64,000 nt of DNA, from assembly GCA_026397725.1 (NCBI GenBank), contig JAPLUI010000179.1:1-64000 (forward strand), in the 5' to 3' direction. The notes under the pieces are model-generated. The model was not told the DNA's origin and did no database searches. It worked only from the letters and a program-made list of their open reading frames with translations. This stretch comes from Verrucomicrobiota bacterium (lineage in GTDB: Bacteria > Verrucomicrobiota > Verrucomicrobiia > Verrucomicrobiales > Akkermansiaceae). Made by a program: the position numbers and the translations under genes. Of this stretch, positions 44,571 through 53,377 are shown piece by piece (within the stretch, counting starts at the first letter, position 1; each line of letters starts with the position of its first letter).

Positions 44571-45238
44571 ATGCGCAGGACCGCCGCAGGCTCCGCCGCA
44601 GGTTCCAACGGCTGAGGCGCATGCTCATGGTGCTCACCCTCGTGAGCATCGGCGTCATCGCCTATGCCAACATCACGGCGGTCTGGGCGTCCCGCGGACG
44701 CTTGTTCGATGAGGTGGCCGCCCTGCCCAAGACCCGCGTGGGGCTGGTGTTCGGCACCACCGACCGAGTGAATGGCTTGGAGAACCTTTACTTCCGTTAC
44801 CGCATCGACGCCGCGGAGCAGGTCTGGAAGGCCGGCAAGATCGACCTCATCATTGTCTCCGGCGATCACAGCAGCAAGTACTACAACGAACCCGATAAAA
44901 TGCAGCAGGCGCTCATCGAGCGCGGCATCCCGGAGGAGCGCATTGTGTGTGACGAGGCCGGCTTGCGCACCCTCGACTCAGTGGTGCGGGCCAAGGAAAT
45001 CTACAGCCTGAACTCGATTGTTTTCATCAGCCAGCGGTTTCAAAACGAACGCGCGATCTATCTGGCCAAGGCCAACGGCATCAACGCCTTCGGCTTCAAC
45101 GCCCGCGACGTGGAAACCCACGCCGGCCTCAAGACCAAGGTCCGCGAGATCGGCGCGCGGGTCCTGATGTGGCTCGACGTCCACGTCCTCGGCACCCGCC
45201 CGCTGCACCTCGGGGAAAAGATCAGACTGCCAGGTTAG
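44567..45238 (+). CDS. sanA: SanA-like DUF218 inner-membrane protein
   Basis: A 223-residue protein with an N-terminal anchor (MLMVLTLVSIGVIAYANITA) and a periplasmic DUF218 domain: VGLVFGTTDRVNGLENLYFRYRID, LIIVSGDHSSKYYNE and IVCDEAGLRTLDSVVRAKEI. This is the layout of SanA, which affects envelope permeability to vancomycin. Its last residues (LHLGEKIRLPG) lie within a 60-bp sequence that recurs 1.18 kb downstream, showing that something has been inserted between it and pgsA. Confidence 0.8.
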   Translation: MNAQDRRRLRRRFQRLRRMLMVLTLVSIGVIAYANITAVWASRGRLFDEVAALPKTRVGLVFGTTDRVNGLENLYFRYRIDAAEQVWKAGKIDLIIVSGDHSSKYYNEPDKMQQALIERGIPEERIVCDEAGLRTLDSVVRAKEIYSLNSIVFISQRFQNERAIYLAKANGINAFGFNARDVETHAGLKTKVREIGARVLMWLDVHVLGTRPLHLGEKIRLPG

Positions 45239-45630
45239 ACCTCCGCCTGGCCGCCTTCGTGGCGGGAAATGTCGGCAACGCCCACACGTTCAACACCCTC
45301 GCTCGCCCGGGCCCGGCGGCACGCATCCACGCAGCTCGCTCCATCGGCCCGGCGGATTTTGCATTGGAGGAATTCCCCGACTCTGATTCCCCTCCGCCAA
45401 AGGCGCTGATTCCTCCGACCCAGCATTGTCACTTCCAGCCATCCCTCGCTGTGCGCCGCATCCAAGGCCGCCAAGGCCTCTGGATCGCCGATTTCTGACA
45501 ATTCGCGCCAGACCTCACCAGGAACCACCACCTTGCCCCACCGTTCTTGCAGCCATGGCAGCCAACCCATTTTCGCCATCGCCGAAAGCGGCGAAGTGTC
45601 ACTCACCACCCAACCCTGCTTTGAGATCAT
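45235..45630 (-). pseudogene. DUF3368 (PIN-like) toxin, C-terminally disrupted
   Basis: The 131-codon frame opens with the family segment WVVSDTSPLSAMAKMGWLPW and VVVPGEVWRELSEIGDPEAL, which carries the first PIN-type Asp. From about residue 75 the sequence (GRRNQRLWRRGIRVGEFLQC) no longer looks like the family and lacks the later acidic residues, suggesting a frameshift. The last eight residues (HEGGQAEV) are those of pgsA, from the flanking repeat. It overlaps its antitoxin by 32 bases. It is probably an inactivated nuclease toxin. Confidence 0.6.
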
Positions 45631-45856
45631 GTTCCCAGTCGTTCAGAGTGTAGTGGACCGGGATTTCCCTCAAACCCAGTTCTTGTTGAAACTTCAAGCG
45701 CCCCAGCCCGGCCAGTTCCGCGCCCTGGGCATGGGTGATGGTCCGCGCCGCATACATCCCGCAGGCCAGTTCCAGCAGCAGACCCCGCCGACGCTGCGCG
45801 TCATCGCCCGGCAGCTTTTCCGCCACACCGTCCGGAATTTCCAATGTCATCTGCAT
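45599..45856 (-). CDS. UPF0175-family antitoxin
   Basis: An 85-residue protein MQMTLEIPDGVAEKLPGDDA, then QGAELAGLGRLKFQQELGLR, then IPVHYTLNDWEHDL. It has the UPF0175 pattern: an N-terminal beta strand, a helix-turn-helix-like 'AELAGLGR' and a conserved 'IPxHYxxxDWExDL'. Members are paired with DUF3368 toxins, as here. It overlaps the toxin gene by 32 bases and is probably still able to make its protein. Confidence 0.75.
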   Translation of the reverse strand: MQMTLEIPDGVAEKLPGDDAQRRRGLLLELACGMYAARTITHAQGAELAGLGRLKFQQELGLREIPVHYTLNDWEHDLKAGLGGE

Positions 45857-45903
45857 GGGTGCAGTTTACCGCCATTGCCACAGCCGCGCAACTCCACATT
45901 ATT

Positions 45904-46209
45904 CTATGGAATCGAAACGGCACCGGCCGCTACGCGGTAGAACCGCTTCCCGGCGGAGGTGGACAACGAGTCATACCAGATCTGTATTGCCTCAGTGAGG
46001 GTGACGTTGGCGACTCCCGCCCAGCCGCCCGGATTGGCGAGGTCCGGGTTAGCTTGGATGCCATAGGTCTGGCCGACCACGCCCTCGATCTTCAGGCCGG
46101 GATAAAGGGCGATGGAGACATTGGCAGGATTCACCTGGAGATCGGCCATCTTTGGGCGACTGAGGCGGGTGATGGACGTTCCACTCGCGACGAATTGCTT
46201 GACGATCAT
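45904..46209 (-). pseudogene. C-terminal remnant of a secreted protein
   Basis: About 100 codons in a frame without a recognisable N-terminus. They contain ALYPGLKIEGVVGQTYGIQA, then ANVTLTEAIQIWYDSLSTSA and 'GKRFYRVAAGAVSIP', a C-terminal module that recurs in secreted verrucomicrobial proteins (often after LamG or other domains). The bulk of the parent protein is absent. It is inside the island bounded by the 60-bp repeat and may have been carried in with it. Confidence 0.5.
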
Positions 46210-46415
46210 CACCCTGGTTGTCGCGAGATTGTGACCGTCCGGAAGAAGTGGTTGCGGGCGGGGGAGCCGTTGCTTACTGCCCGGAGGGTCTGCCGCCCGG
46301 GGGGAGACGGCAGGCGGAGTTGCCGCGGGGGCAACATCGGGCTTTCGGAGGCAGGCCGCGTCGGGGTTGGGGGATTTTCTTGGCTGCACCTCGGGGAAAA
46401 GATCAGACTGCCAGG

Positions 46416-47003
46416 TTAGACTTCCGCCTGGCCGCCTTCGTGCAAAATCCGCAGGCCCTCGCGGACGTAGTCCACGCCCGACCAGACGGTGCTGGCCGCA
46501 GCGACGACGCACGGATAAATCGGCGAAAACGGCACCACCTTGAGCATCACCCAGCCGATGGCAACCATCTGCGCCACCGTACACACCTTGCCGCTCCAGT
46601 GGGGCGCGATTTTCACCTGGTGGCCGGTGAAATGCAGCACGTTGATGCCGCCCAGGATGATGCAATCCCGCACGATCACCAACGCCGTGAACCACAAGGG
46701 CAGATGCCAATTGTCCGGTCCCCAATCCACTGCGGTGAGGGTGATGATTGCGGTGAGCAGCAGGGATTTGTCGGCGATGGGATCGATGATCGTGCCGAAT
46801 TGCGAGCGCTGGTTGAAGCGGCGGGCGATCCAGCCATCCAGCCCGTCGCTGGCAGCGGCCGTCACAAACACCGCCAGCGCGGACCAGCGCAGCCATTCGT
46901 GCGGAGCCTGGTCCGCCACACTTTGCCCATAGTAAATCGCCAGCACCGCAAACACCGGCACCAGCAGCAACCGGGATAAAGTGATCTTGCTCGCAAAAGT
47001 CAT
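46416..47003 (-). CDS. pgsA: CDP-alcohol phosphatidyltransferase (phosphatidylglycerophosphate synthase-like)
   Basis: A 195-residue membrane enzyme with the full CDP-alcohol signature DGLDGWIARRFNQRSQFG followed by TIIDPIADK (D-x2-D-G-x2-A-R-x8-G-x3-D-x3-D). It has several membrane helices after it. It makes phosphatidylglycerophosphate from CDP-diacylglycerol and glycerol-3-phosphate, though substrate specificity within the family varies. The start MTFASKITLSRLLLVPVF (47003) matches the family; the frame is open 39 codons upstream. Its last codons form part of the 60-bp direct repeat. Confidence 0.85.
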   Translation of the reverse strand: MTFASKITLSRLLLVPVFAVLAIYYGQSVADQAPHEWLRWSALAVFVTAAASDGLDGWIARRFNQRSQFGTIIDPIADKSLLLTAIITLTAVDWGPDNWHLPLWFTALVIVRDCIILGGINVLHFTGHQVKIAPHWSGKVCTVAQMVAIGWVMLKVVPFSPIYPCVVAAASTVWSGVDYVREGLRILHEGGQAEV

Positions 47004-47227
47004 GCCCAATCCAATCACAAGGCCCCGGCAATTGAAATCCGAAATTTTCCGGCTGCCCGTCGCACCCGGCCAGCCCGCCGAAAAAATTGCTAGCAGTCGG
47101 TGATTGACATCCTCCGGCACTCCTTGGACATTTCACGCGTCTGCGCCAACGGAAGGTTTCCGGGTACCGACGCAACTCGCCCCGCCGGGCACCCCACATC
47201 GCAGCCCAATATCAGCCATCCCCCATC

Positions 47228-49888
47228 ATGTCAACAGCTCCTTCGTCCCCCTCCATCAAAACCGACATTTTCGAGTTCTGCCAGGCCTTCGCCGGCCTGC
47301 TCAAGCCCTTCGCCAAATCGCTGGAAGCCGTCCGCGCGGGCATCCAGGGCAAAGGCGACGCCGAGGTCTTGCAGCGGCCGATGGCAGGCTTCTCCGACGT
47401 CCATATCCGGCTGGAGAGCCTCATCGACAAGGTGGAGGAGCAACAGGCCTACCTGATCATCTTCGGGCCCCTCAAGAGCGGCAAGTCCACCCTGATGAAC
47501 GCCATCAGCGCGGCCTATGTGAGCGAGGTGACCTCGCTGCCAGCCTATCCGTGCCTGGTGCATGTGAAACACGGCGACGATTACAGCTTTGTGGCTTCCC
47601 GCTACAGCGGGGAGAAACTGCGGTTTTCCGACAACGCCGCGCTGCAAGCCCTCATCAAGCAAAGCCACCAAACGCTGGCCGTGCGCCTGCGCGAGGTGGA
47701 GGAGCAGGGCGAGAAGTTTGATCCGGGCGTCCACTATCCCGATGCGATCCGGCGGGTGGACGTGGCATTGCCGACGCGCAACCTGAAGGACTCGCTGACC
47801 GTGCTGGTGGACACTCCCGGGCTCTACACGCGGATGAAGTTCGGCTACGACCTGATGACCCGCGAGTTCCGCAACAGCGCGGCCTGCGCCGTGTTCGTGG
47901 TCAAGACCGACAACCTGTTCCTGGAGCAGGTGTTCGAGGAATTCAACCAACTGTTGGGCCTGTTCAGCCGGATTTTCCTGGTGGTCAACATCGATACCAA
48001 CAAGCGCGACCTCGACCCGGACGGCTCGTTGCAGCCGAGCTTGGAAAGCAAGTCCCCCGGCGAGGTGATCCGCGCCTTCGAATCACTGGTCATGAGCGCG
48101 CCGTTGCGCCGCGCGCAGGACGAGGGACGCTTGAAGATCTATCCGATCGACCTGCTCAACTCAGCCTCGGCCGCGATGAAGCGGGCCGTGGAGGCACCGC
48201 AAGCGGACGAGGTGAAAGCGGACGAGGCGAAAGCGGACGAGGCCCCGGCACCCGCAGCGGATGAGAGCCCAGCCGCAGATGACGAGGCCGCCGCAAGCGC
48301 AGCCGCTGGCGGTGAAGACGGCACGCCTGCGGACCCTGCCGTAGCGCCGGCAGCTCAAGGCCCGCCCGCGCTGCAGCCGCTGCCGGTGGTGCCACCCGCC
48401 TCGGATGACCCGTCGGTGTCGCCGAACCTGCTGGCACGCTCGCCAGCATTCACCATGCCGGTCATTGCCGGGCAGTCGGGCACAGTCGACGAAGCCGCAG
48501 CCGCGACCGATGCCTCCATCCCCGCCGCAGGCGACAGCAAGACCAGTGTGATGCCGGCCAGTTGGGCCGCTCATCCCGAGGCCTCGTTCGCGTTGTTTCT
48601 CAGGGATCTGACGGACTACCTGAACAGCAGCGACTACTTGCAGGAATTCATGGGCGACGCGCTGCTCGTGGGTACCAACCTCGGCGTGGAGATCGAGGAT
48701 CATTGCTCGCCGCGGGCGACCGCAAGCTTCGAGTCCTGCCAGAAAATCCTCGCCGCCGAACTCAGCGATACCGAGGCCCGGCTGGCGGCGGTGGAAAAAT
48801 TCGCAGCACTGGACCTCAAGGCGTCGTTCACACCGATCCGGGACGAGTTGCGCAAGCATGCAGAGGACGCCTCCAGGGCCGCCGTGGGCGAGGCTCAACA
48901 GAATGTGCTCAAGCAGCTTGATGCCTGGTTCAGCTCGAACTACAGCGTGGCCGTGCTGCAAGACAATTGGGCGGCGTTGGTCCGCTCCTGCGCCAAGCGG
49001 GTGGGCAGCGAATGCCACGCCAAGGTGCGCTCACTGGTGGCAGGCCCCTTCGGCGGAATCCGGATCGACGGCGGCCTGCGCTCGTCCGCAGTCGGTCTCG
49101 ACACGCTGCTCGGGCCAGTGGTCGAGGCGGTGCGTGCGACCTTGGGCGAAACCGAGCCCACGCTCCAGTCCAGCCCGTTCCGGATCGAACCGGAGCACTT
49201 GAAGGTGCGCAAATCGTGGTGGGACTGGCTCGCCTTCCGCAGCCTCGCCGCCGTGCGCCGCAAGCTCTTCGGCATGCCGGACGAATGGGATCACGAGGTA
49301 AGCTACCTGACCAAGGAGAAGCGGCTCGGCGAGGAGGGCAAACAGGCACTCAAGGAGCGGATCGTCAGCACGCTTTCCCAGCAGTTTCCGAGTGAGGCAC
49401 TGCGCGTCTCCGCAGCCACGCTGACCCAATACATCGACACGCTCAGCAAGGAACTGCACGACAAGTTGCAGGCCGGCAAGGACAAATATGCGGCCCGCAA
49501 GGCCGAGCTGACACAGCGGATCGAAGACAACCTGGCCATCCGGCACTCGCTGGACGAATTGACCTGCGAGGCCGCCGGAGTGCTGGCCGAAATCGATAAA
49601 CTGCGCCGGAAATATCACTCCTACAGCCGCGTGACAGGCGCGTTGCCCGAAATGCCCGCCGCCAGCGCCGAGACGCCAGCGCCGGAGGACCCGCCCGAGG
49701 ACGACACTCCCCCCCCTGCACCCGCAGTCGAAACCAACGACGCCATGCCGGTGGACGACGGACTCTCCGAGGATAGGGACGAGGCCAATCATATGGCCGA
49801 GTTAGCGTTAGAGTTAGACACCGATCCCGGAACCGATCCCGGAACCGAGACCGGGACCGAAACCGAGACAGGCGGCCCGTCCAAATGA
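47228..49888 (+). CDS. bacterial dynamin-like GTPase with a long disordered insert
   Basis: An 886-residue protein. The P-loop is IIFGPLKSGKSTLMNAI (near residue 77), switch II is LTVLVDTPGLYTRM, and the base-specifying motif is VVNIDTNKRDL. This is the dynamin/GBP-like GTPase order. Residues about 320-450 are Ala/Pro/Glu-rich and probably disordered. After that come helical segments and coiled coils (e.g. EKFAALDLKASFTPIRDELR), a basic-aromatic patch VRKSWWDWLAFRSLAAVRRK and an acidic C-terminal tail ending in Thr/Asp/Pro/Gly repeats (positions 49822-49870). It may remodel or sense membranes. Function in the cell is unknown. Confidence 0.75.
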   Translation: MSTAPSSPSIKTDIFEFCQAFAGLLKPFAKSLEAVRAGIQGKGDAEVLQRPMAGFSDVHIRLESLIDKVEEQQAYLIIFGPLKSGKSTLMNAISAAYVSEVTSLPAYPCLVHVKHGDDYSFVASRYSGEKLRFSDNAALQALIKQSHQTLAVRLREVEEQGEKFDPGVHYPDAIRRVDVALPTRNLKDSLTVLVDTPGLYTRMKFGYDLMTREFRNSAACAVFVVKTDNLFLEQVFEEFNQLLGLFSRIFLVVNIDTNKRDLDPDGSLQPSLESKSPGEVIRAFESLVMSAPLRRAQDEGRLKIYPIDLLNSASAAMKRAVEAPQADEVKADEAKADEAPAPAADESPAADDEAAASAAAGGEDGTPADPAVAPAAQGPPALQPLPVVPPASDDPSVSPNLLARSPAFTMPVIAGQSGTVDEAAAATDASIPAAGDSKTSVMPASWAAHPEASFALFLRDLTDYLNSSDYLQEFMGDALLVGTNLGVEIEDHCSPRATASFESCQKILAAELSDTEARLAAVEKFAALDLKASFTPIRDELRKHAEDASRAAVGEAQQNVLKQLDAWFSSNYSVAVLQDNWAALVRSCAKRVGSECHAKVRSLVAGPFGGIRIDGGLRSSAVGLDTLLGPVVEAVRATLGETEPTLQSSPFRIEPEHLKVRKSWWDWLAFRSLAAVRRKLFGMPDEWDHEVSYLTKEKRLGEEGKQALKERIVSTLSQQFPSEALRVSAATLTQYIDTLSKELHDKLQAGKDKYAARKAELTQRIEDNLAIRHSLDELTCEAAGVLAEIDKLRRKYHSYSRVTGALPEMPAASAETPAPEDPPEDDTPPPAPAVETNDAMPVDDGLSEDRDEANHMAELALELDTDPGTDPGTETGTETETGGPSK

Positions 49889-50122
49889 CAGGAACACCGC
49901 TCCGCGGCGTCCGGTGGGGGCAGCCCCTTGAGTGAATCGACGGCGAGCCATGCAACTTGAAGTCACTGGCTTGTGGAAATGTCACGGCGCTACTCGTGCG
50001 CTCGACGGGTTCTCGCTGCCGATGGCTTCCACCCCCGTGCTGGTGTTGTGGGTGGTGCTGGCATGGAGTGCAGTGGGAAGCGTAGCGCCACACCGCTTTG
50101 GCTGAACCGGAACTCAGGCAGC

Positions 50123-50776
50123 TCAGAGTTTGGCGAGGCGGCCGAGGTCCGGGCGTTGCCGGATGATGTTGGCGAGCATCTTGCGGCAATGCCCGTAGCT
50201 GGTGCGCTTGCTGAGGATTTCCGCACTGCGGTTGAACGAGCCCCATTGCACGACGGTCATCTCGACCTTGCGGCTGCCCCAGACGTTCATGAGATTCTTG
50301 GTGGGCTCGTAGATGTCCACGGTGGCATTGCCGGCGAGGGCAGAGCCGTAGTCGTCCACCACATAGAGATAGGGCAGGCCGGAGATGCGGAAGACGGTGC
50401 CCACCGGATAGAACGACCAATCGGCAGCCGCACTGCGGACGCGATTGGTGTAGCGCAGCGGGGTGCCGGTGGCATTGCTGTTGCCGTAAACAATGTGGTC
50501 ATCCTCGCTGCATGTGTAGGCGGTGGTGCGGACGATGCGGGTGCGGTCGCTGAACGCATACACCGGCATGTTGTGGCGGTCTTTCGGCTTGGCAGCGGCC
50601 GCCGCCACGGCTTTCGCGGAAGGTGCCGCCGTGGGGAAGCGCTCCGTGGGAGTGAAGAAACCACCCGCCCCCCTGATGGCGGACTTGGGGAGAATGGCCA
50701 GACCCGAATCGCCGCAACTGGCAAGCAACAGGGTCGTTAGCGCGGCGGCGGCGAGGGAAAGGAGTCGGGAAGTCAT
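50123..50776 (-). CDS. lipoprotein with a 3D (MltA-C-like) domain
   Basis: A 217-residue lipoprotein (lipobox LLLASCGDSG). It has an Ala/Pro-rich linker and then a 3D/double-psi barrel domain with ARG-TTAYTCSEDDHIVYGN, FYPVGTVFRISGLPYLYVVDDYGSAL and NATVDIYEP, the Asp-bearing strand pattern of this domain. It is seen in lytic transglycosylases and related peptidoglycan-active proteins. It is divergent from the M23 gene at 51.2 kb, with which it may share a role at the cell wall. Confidence 0.75.
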   Translation of the reverse strand: MTSRLLSLAAAALTTLLLASCGDSGLAILPKSAIRGAGGFFTPTERFPTAAPSAKAVAAAAAKPKDRHNMPVYAFSDRTRIVRTTAYTCSEDDHIVYGNSNATGTPLRYTNRVRSAAADWSFYPVGTVFRISGLPYLYVVDDYGSALAGNATVDIYEPTKNLMNVWGSRKVEMTVVQWGSFNRSAEILSKRTSYGHCRKMLANIIRQRPDLGRLAKL

Positions 50777-51168
50777 GATAACGGGAGAAGCTCAGGCTCG
50801 GAGTCGGTCTGCTGACGCCCCAGCTTCTAAATCCCCCCCCCGGCCACGGCAACCCTAAACTTCATGTGTTAGAGAAAAATCCCGGCATGAATCCGTAAAG
50901 CTCTTGTTTTCAATGACTTGTTCATCAATATTTTTCTCGATTTCGGGTCGGAATTGGAGAATTTAGCAGCGGCGTGCTACCGGCCGCGGCGGCGAATGCC
51001 AGCGCTCCACCGGTGCTGGCGGGAGCAGCAAGCCGCACTGCCGGACGGAATCCCGTTGGGAAACAGGCCCCTTCGTCCCATGTTCCCGTGCCAGTGCCAG
51101 TGCCGCCCGTCATGACCTGCGGGTGCTTTGGTCTTGTGATTCAGTCGCGGGTGGCGGACGATTCCGGC
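50777..51168. other. intergenic region with an AT-rich patch
   Basis: The gap between the 3D lipoprotein and M23 peptidase includes an unusually AT-rich patch around 50865-50950 (for example tgttttcaatgacttgttca). That is where divergent promoters would be expected. A long frame on the plus strand here is low-complexity and not supported as coding. Confidence 0.4.
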
Positions 51169-52005
51169 ATGAGCAAAACTGCATCCAACGGGTTGTTGTG
51201 TCTGACGCTGCTGATCGCGGCGGGGGTGGTTGGCGTGGTGCTGTGGAGGGCGGGGCAAGGTCCGGGGCACCAGGTGGAGCGCGTGGGTTTTCAGGATGCG
51301 GATGCACCGCTGATGATGCCAGAGGCGGGCGAAGTGGACGAGCGCTTTGATTTTCCATCCGCTTGGCAACGGGCGCAGATCCCGCAGGCGGCGAGGTTTG
51401 ATCCGCCGTTGGGCTCGGATCATGGCGGCTTCACCTACAACGCCCAGGGCTTCTGGGAAATGAACGACGGGCGCGGGGGACGGCACCTCGGCGATGATCT
51501 CAATGGCATCGGCGGGATGAATACCGATCAGGGTGATCCGGTGTTCGCCACGGCGGATGGTTTGGTGGTGTATGCGGGCGAGCCCTCTCCTGGGTGGGGC
51601 AAGGTCGTGGTGCTGGCGCACCGGACGGCCGAGAGCACAGTGCTCCAGTCGATGTATGCCCATCTGGAGCGGATCGAGGTGGTGCCGGGGGCGCTGGTGG
51701 CCCGCGGATCGCGGCTCGGAACGGTGGGCACCGCGCATGGAAATTACCCGGCGCATCTGCATTTTGAAATGCGGGCCAGCGATGCGTTGTCAATCGGCGC
51801 GGGCTATGCGATGCAACAACTCGACCGCCTCGATCCGTCCGCCACCGTGGCCGCCCTGCGCCATGCCGCGCCGGAAGACCGCTCGCCAGCGGTGCTCGCC
51901 TGCCTGCTCGTGCCCAATGACAACCCTTGGTCCGGCGTCGAAACCAAGGATGCCAAGGGGGCTGAGCGGCTCATGGAGATTCTCGGCAAGGAGCCAACCC
52001 GATAG
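51169..52005 (+). CDS. M23-family peptidoglycan endopeptidase
   Basis: A 278-residue membrane-anchored LytM/M23 peptidase (anchor CLTLLIAAGVVGVVLWRAG). The zinc motif is RHLGDDLNGIGG (H-x3-D), and the HxH motif is NYPAHLHFEMR. Between them lie the usual PVFATADGLVVYAG segment and LVARGSRLGTVG. Its metal ligands are complete, so it is likely active, cleaving peptide crosslinks during wall growth or division. The start MSKTASNGLLCL (51169) is chosen because it begins the membrane anchor; the longer frame from 50974 is unsupported. Confidence 0.85.
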   Translation: MSKTASNGLLCLTLLIAAGVVGVVLWRAGQGPGHQVERVGFQDADAPLMMPEAGEVDERFDFPSAWQRAQIPQAARFDPPLGSDHGGFTYNAQGFWEMNDGRGGRHLGDDLNGIGGMNTDQGDPVFATADGLVVYAGEPSPGWGKVVVLAHRTAESTVLQSMYAHLERIEVVPGALVARGSRLGTVGTAHGNYPAHLHFEMRASDALSIGAGYAMQQLDRLDPSATVAALRHAAPEDRSPAVLACLLVPNDNPWSGVETKDAKGAERLMEILGKEPTR

Positions 52006-52209
52006 CTGCCGCGTCTCGCGGCAGGCCGTGCAGGCGGCGACTCGCTGCCCGAGCCTCCATGGCACCCCAGCCCGGCTCTCGGAATCTTCCGCCGCGCGGA
52101 GTGGAATGCGCCGGATGGTGAGCCTGCCACTTCCCGCTCAGCGCAGCGGAAATTCCTGGGACATGATTCCGCACTTGGAATGGACGGCTTGCCGTGGCAG
52201 GTTCAGGCC

Positions 52210-53214
52210 ATGGCGATTGTTGATGCCAACCTTGCGGGAAAACGGCTGGTGATTGAAGAAACCGGCACGCCCGTGGAAAAACTCCGGGTGCAAGCGTTCC
52301 GCCCGCCGCCTGTCGGCACGGGCCAGGTTCTGGTCAGGATGCTCGCCGCGCCGGTCAACCCGGCGGACCTGAATTTCATCGAAGGCACCTATGGCGTGCA
52401 GCCGGTGCTGCCGACGACGCCCGGCGTCGAAGGCTGCGGCGTGGTGGAGACCAGTGGCGCGGCGGATTACCAGCCGGGCGACCGGGTTATTTTCCTGCGC
52501 CGCGCCGCCACCTGGGCGACGCATACCGTGGCGGCAGCCGAGACCTTGTTCAAGCTGCCGACTGCGATTGATCCATTGCAGGCGGCGATGCTCAAGGTCA
52601 ACCCGGCGACGGCCTGGCGCTTGCTGCATGGCTTCGGCAAGCCGGAGGCTGGTGGCTGGATCGTGCAGAATGCGGGCAACTCGGCGGTCGGTCGCTGTGT
52701 CATCCAACTCGCCCGCGCTATGGGCCTCCGCACGCTCTCGTTGGTGCGGCGGCCGGAACTGATGGCTGAACTCACCCGCCTCGGCGGCGAGGTGGTGTTG
52801 TTAGATGACGAGGCCGGGCTGGCGGCGGCCAAGGCCGCGCTCGGCGGAGCCACCGCCGCGCTCGCCTTCAATGCGGTGGGGGGTGACAGCGCGTTGCGCC
52901 TGATGAATCTGCTGCGTGATGGCGGCGTCCACATCACGTTTGGCGCGATGGCCAAGCGTCCCCTAACTGTTCCGAACGGCCTGCTCATTTTCCGCGACCT
53001 CCAGCTTCGCGGGCTGTGGGTGACGCGGTGGATCGAGCACGCCCCGGCTGCGGAGGTCCGCGCGGTGTATGCCGATCTCGCGGCGCGGGTGACGGCCGGC
53101 ACGCTGGTGCAAGCGGTGGATTCCACCCACCCGCTCGACGCCTTTCCTGCGGCGCTCGCCCGGCTCACTGCGGCGGATCGCGCGGGCAAGGTGCTGTTTG
53201 TTCCCTGCTGCTAG
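52210..53214 (+). CDS. MDR oxidoreductase, enoyl-CoA reductase-like (MECR type)
   Basis: A 334-residue medium-chain dehydrogenase/reductase without zinc ligands. It shows VLVRMLAAPVNPADLNFIEG, PTTPGVEGCGVV, GNSAVGRCVIQLARAMGLR (the Rossmann GxGxxG-like segment) and ALAFNAVGGDSALRLMN. The order and the 'PADLNFIEGTYG' Tyr fit the trans-2-enoyl-CoA/ACP reductase and quinone oxidoreductase group. It may reduce enoyl thioesters in fatty-acid synthesis. The start MAIVDANL (52210) is preferred; the frame opens at 52180. Confidence 0.75.
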   Translation: MAIVDANLAGKRLVIEETGTPVEKLRVQAFRPPPVGTGQVLVRMLAAPVNPADLNFIEGTYGVQPVLPTTPGVEGCGVVETSGAADYQPGDRVIFLRRAATWATHTVAAAETLFKLPTAIDPLQAAMLKVNPATAWRLLHGFGKPEAGGWIVQNAGNSAVGRCVIQLARAMGLRTLSLVRRPELMAELTRLGGEVVLLDDEAGLAAAKAALGGATAALAFNAVGGDSALRLMNLLRDGGVHITFGAMAKRPLTVPNGLLIFRDLQLRGLWVTRWIEHAPAAEVRAVYADLAARVTAGTLVQAVDSTHPLDAFPAALARLTAADRAGKVLFVPCC

Positions 53215-53377
53215 GCCGCGATCCGGACTTCCCCTGCCACCACCCGTCCAACGATGCGCCAACCAAGTTCTCATCCTTCCACAGCAGATGCCGGTCAAAG
53301 GCACGATCCTGCCCTGCATTCATTCTGGCCACGGACTCCCCACCCCCAGCCAAGTCCCCAGCCCGCTGGTCCGTTTC

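Larger units (their letters stand above)
45202..46442. repeat. 60-bp direct repeat flanking a toxin-antitoxin island
   Basis: Positions 45202-45261 and 46383-46442 match at 59 of 60 bases (C at 45241, T at 46422). The repeat contains the end of sanA and the end of pgsA in opposite directions, i.e. the original convergent junction of these genes. The 1.1 kb between holds a UPF0175/DUF3368 pair and a protein remnant. Confidence 0.85.

Noticed and set aside
45604..45856. VapB/VapC pair
   Set aside because: The small proteins match the UPF0175 and DUF3368 patterns better than VapB/VapC, so the more specific call was used.
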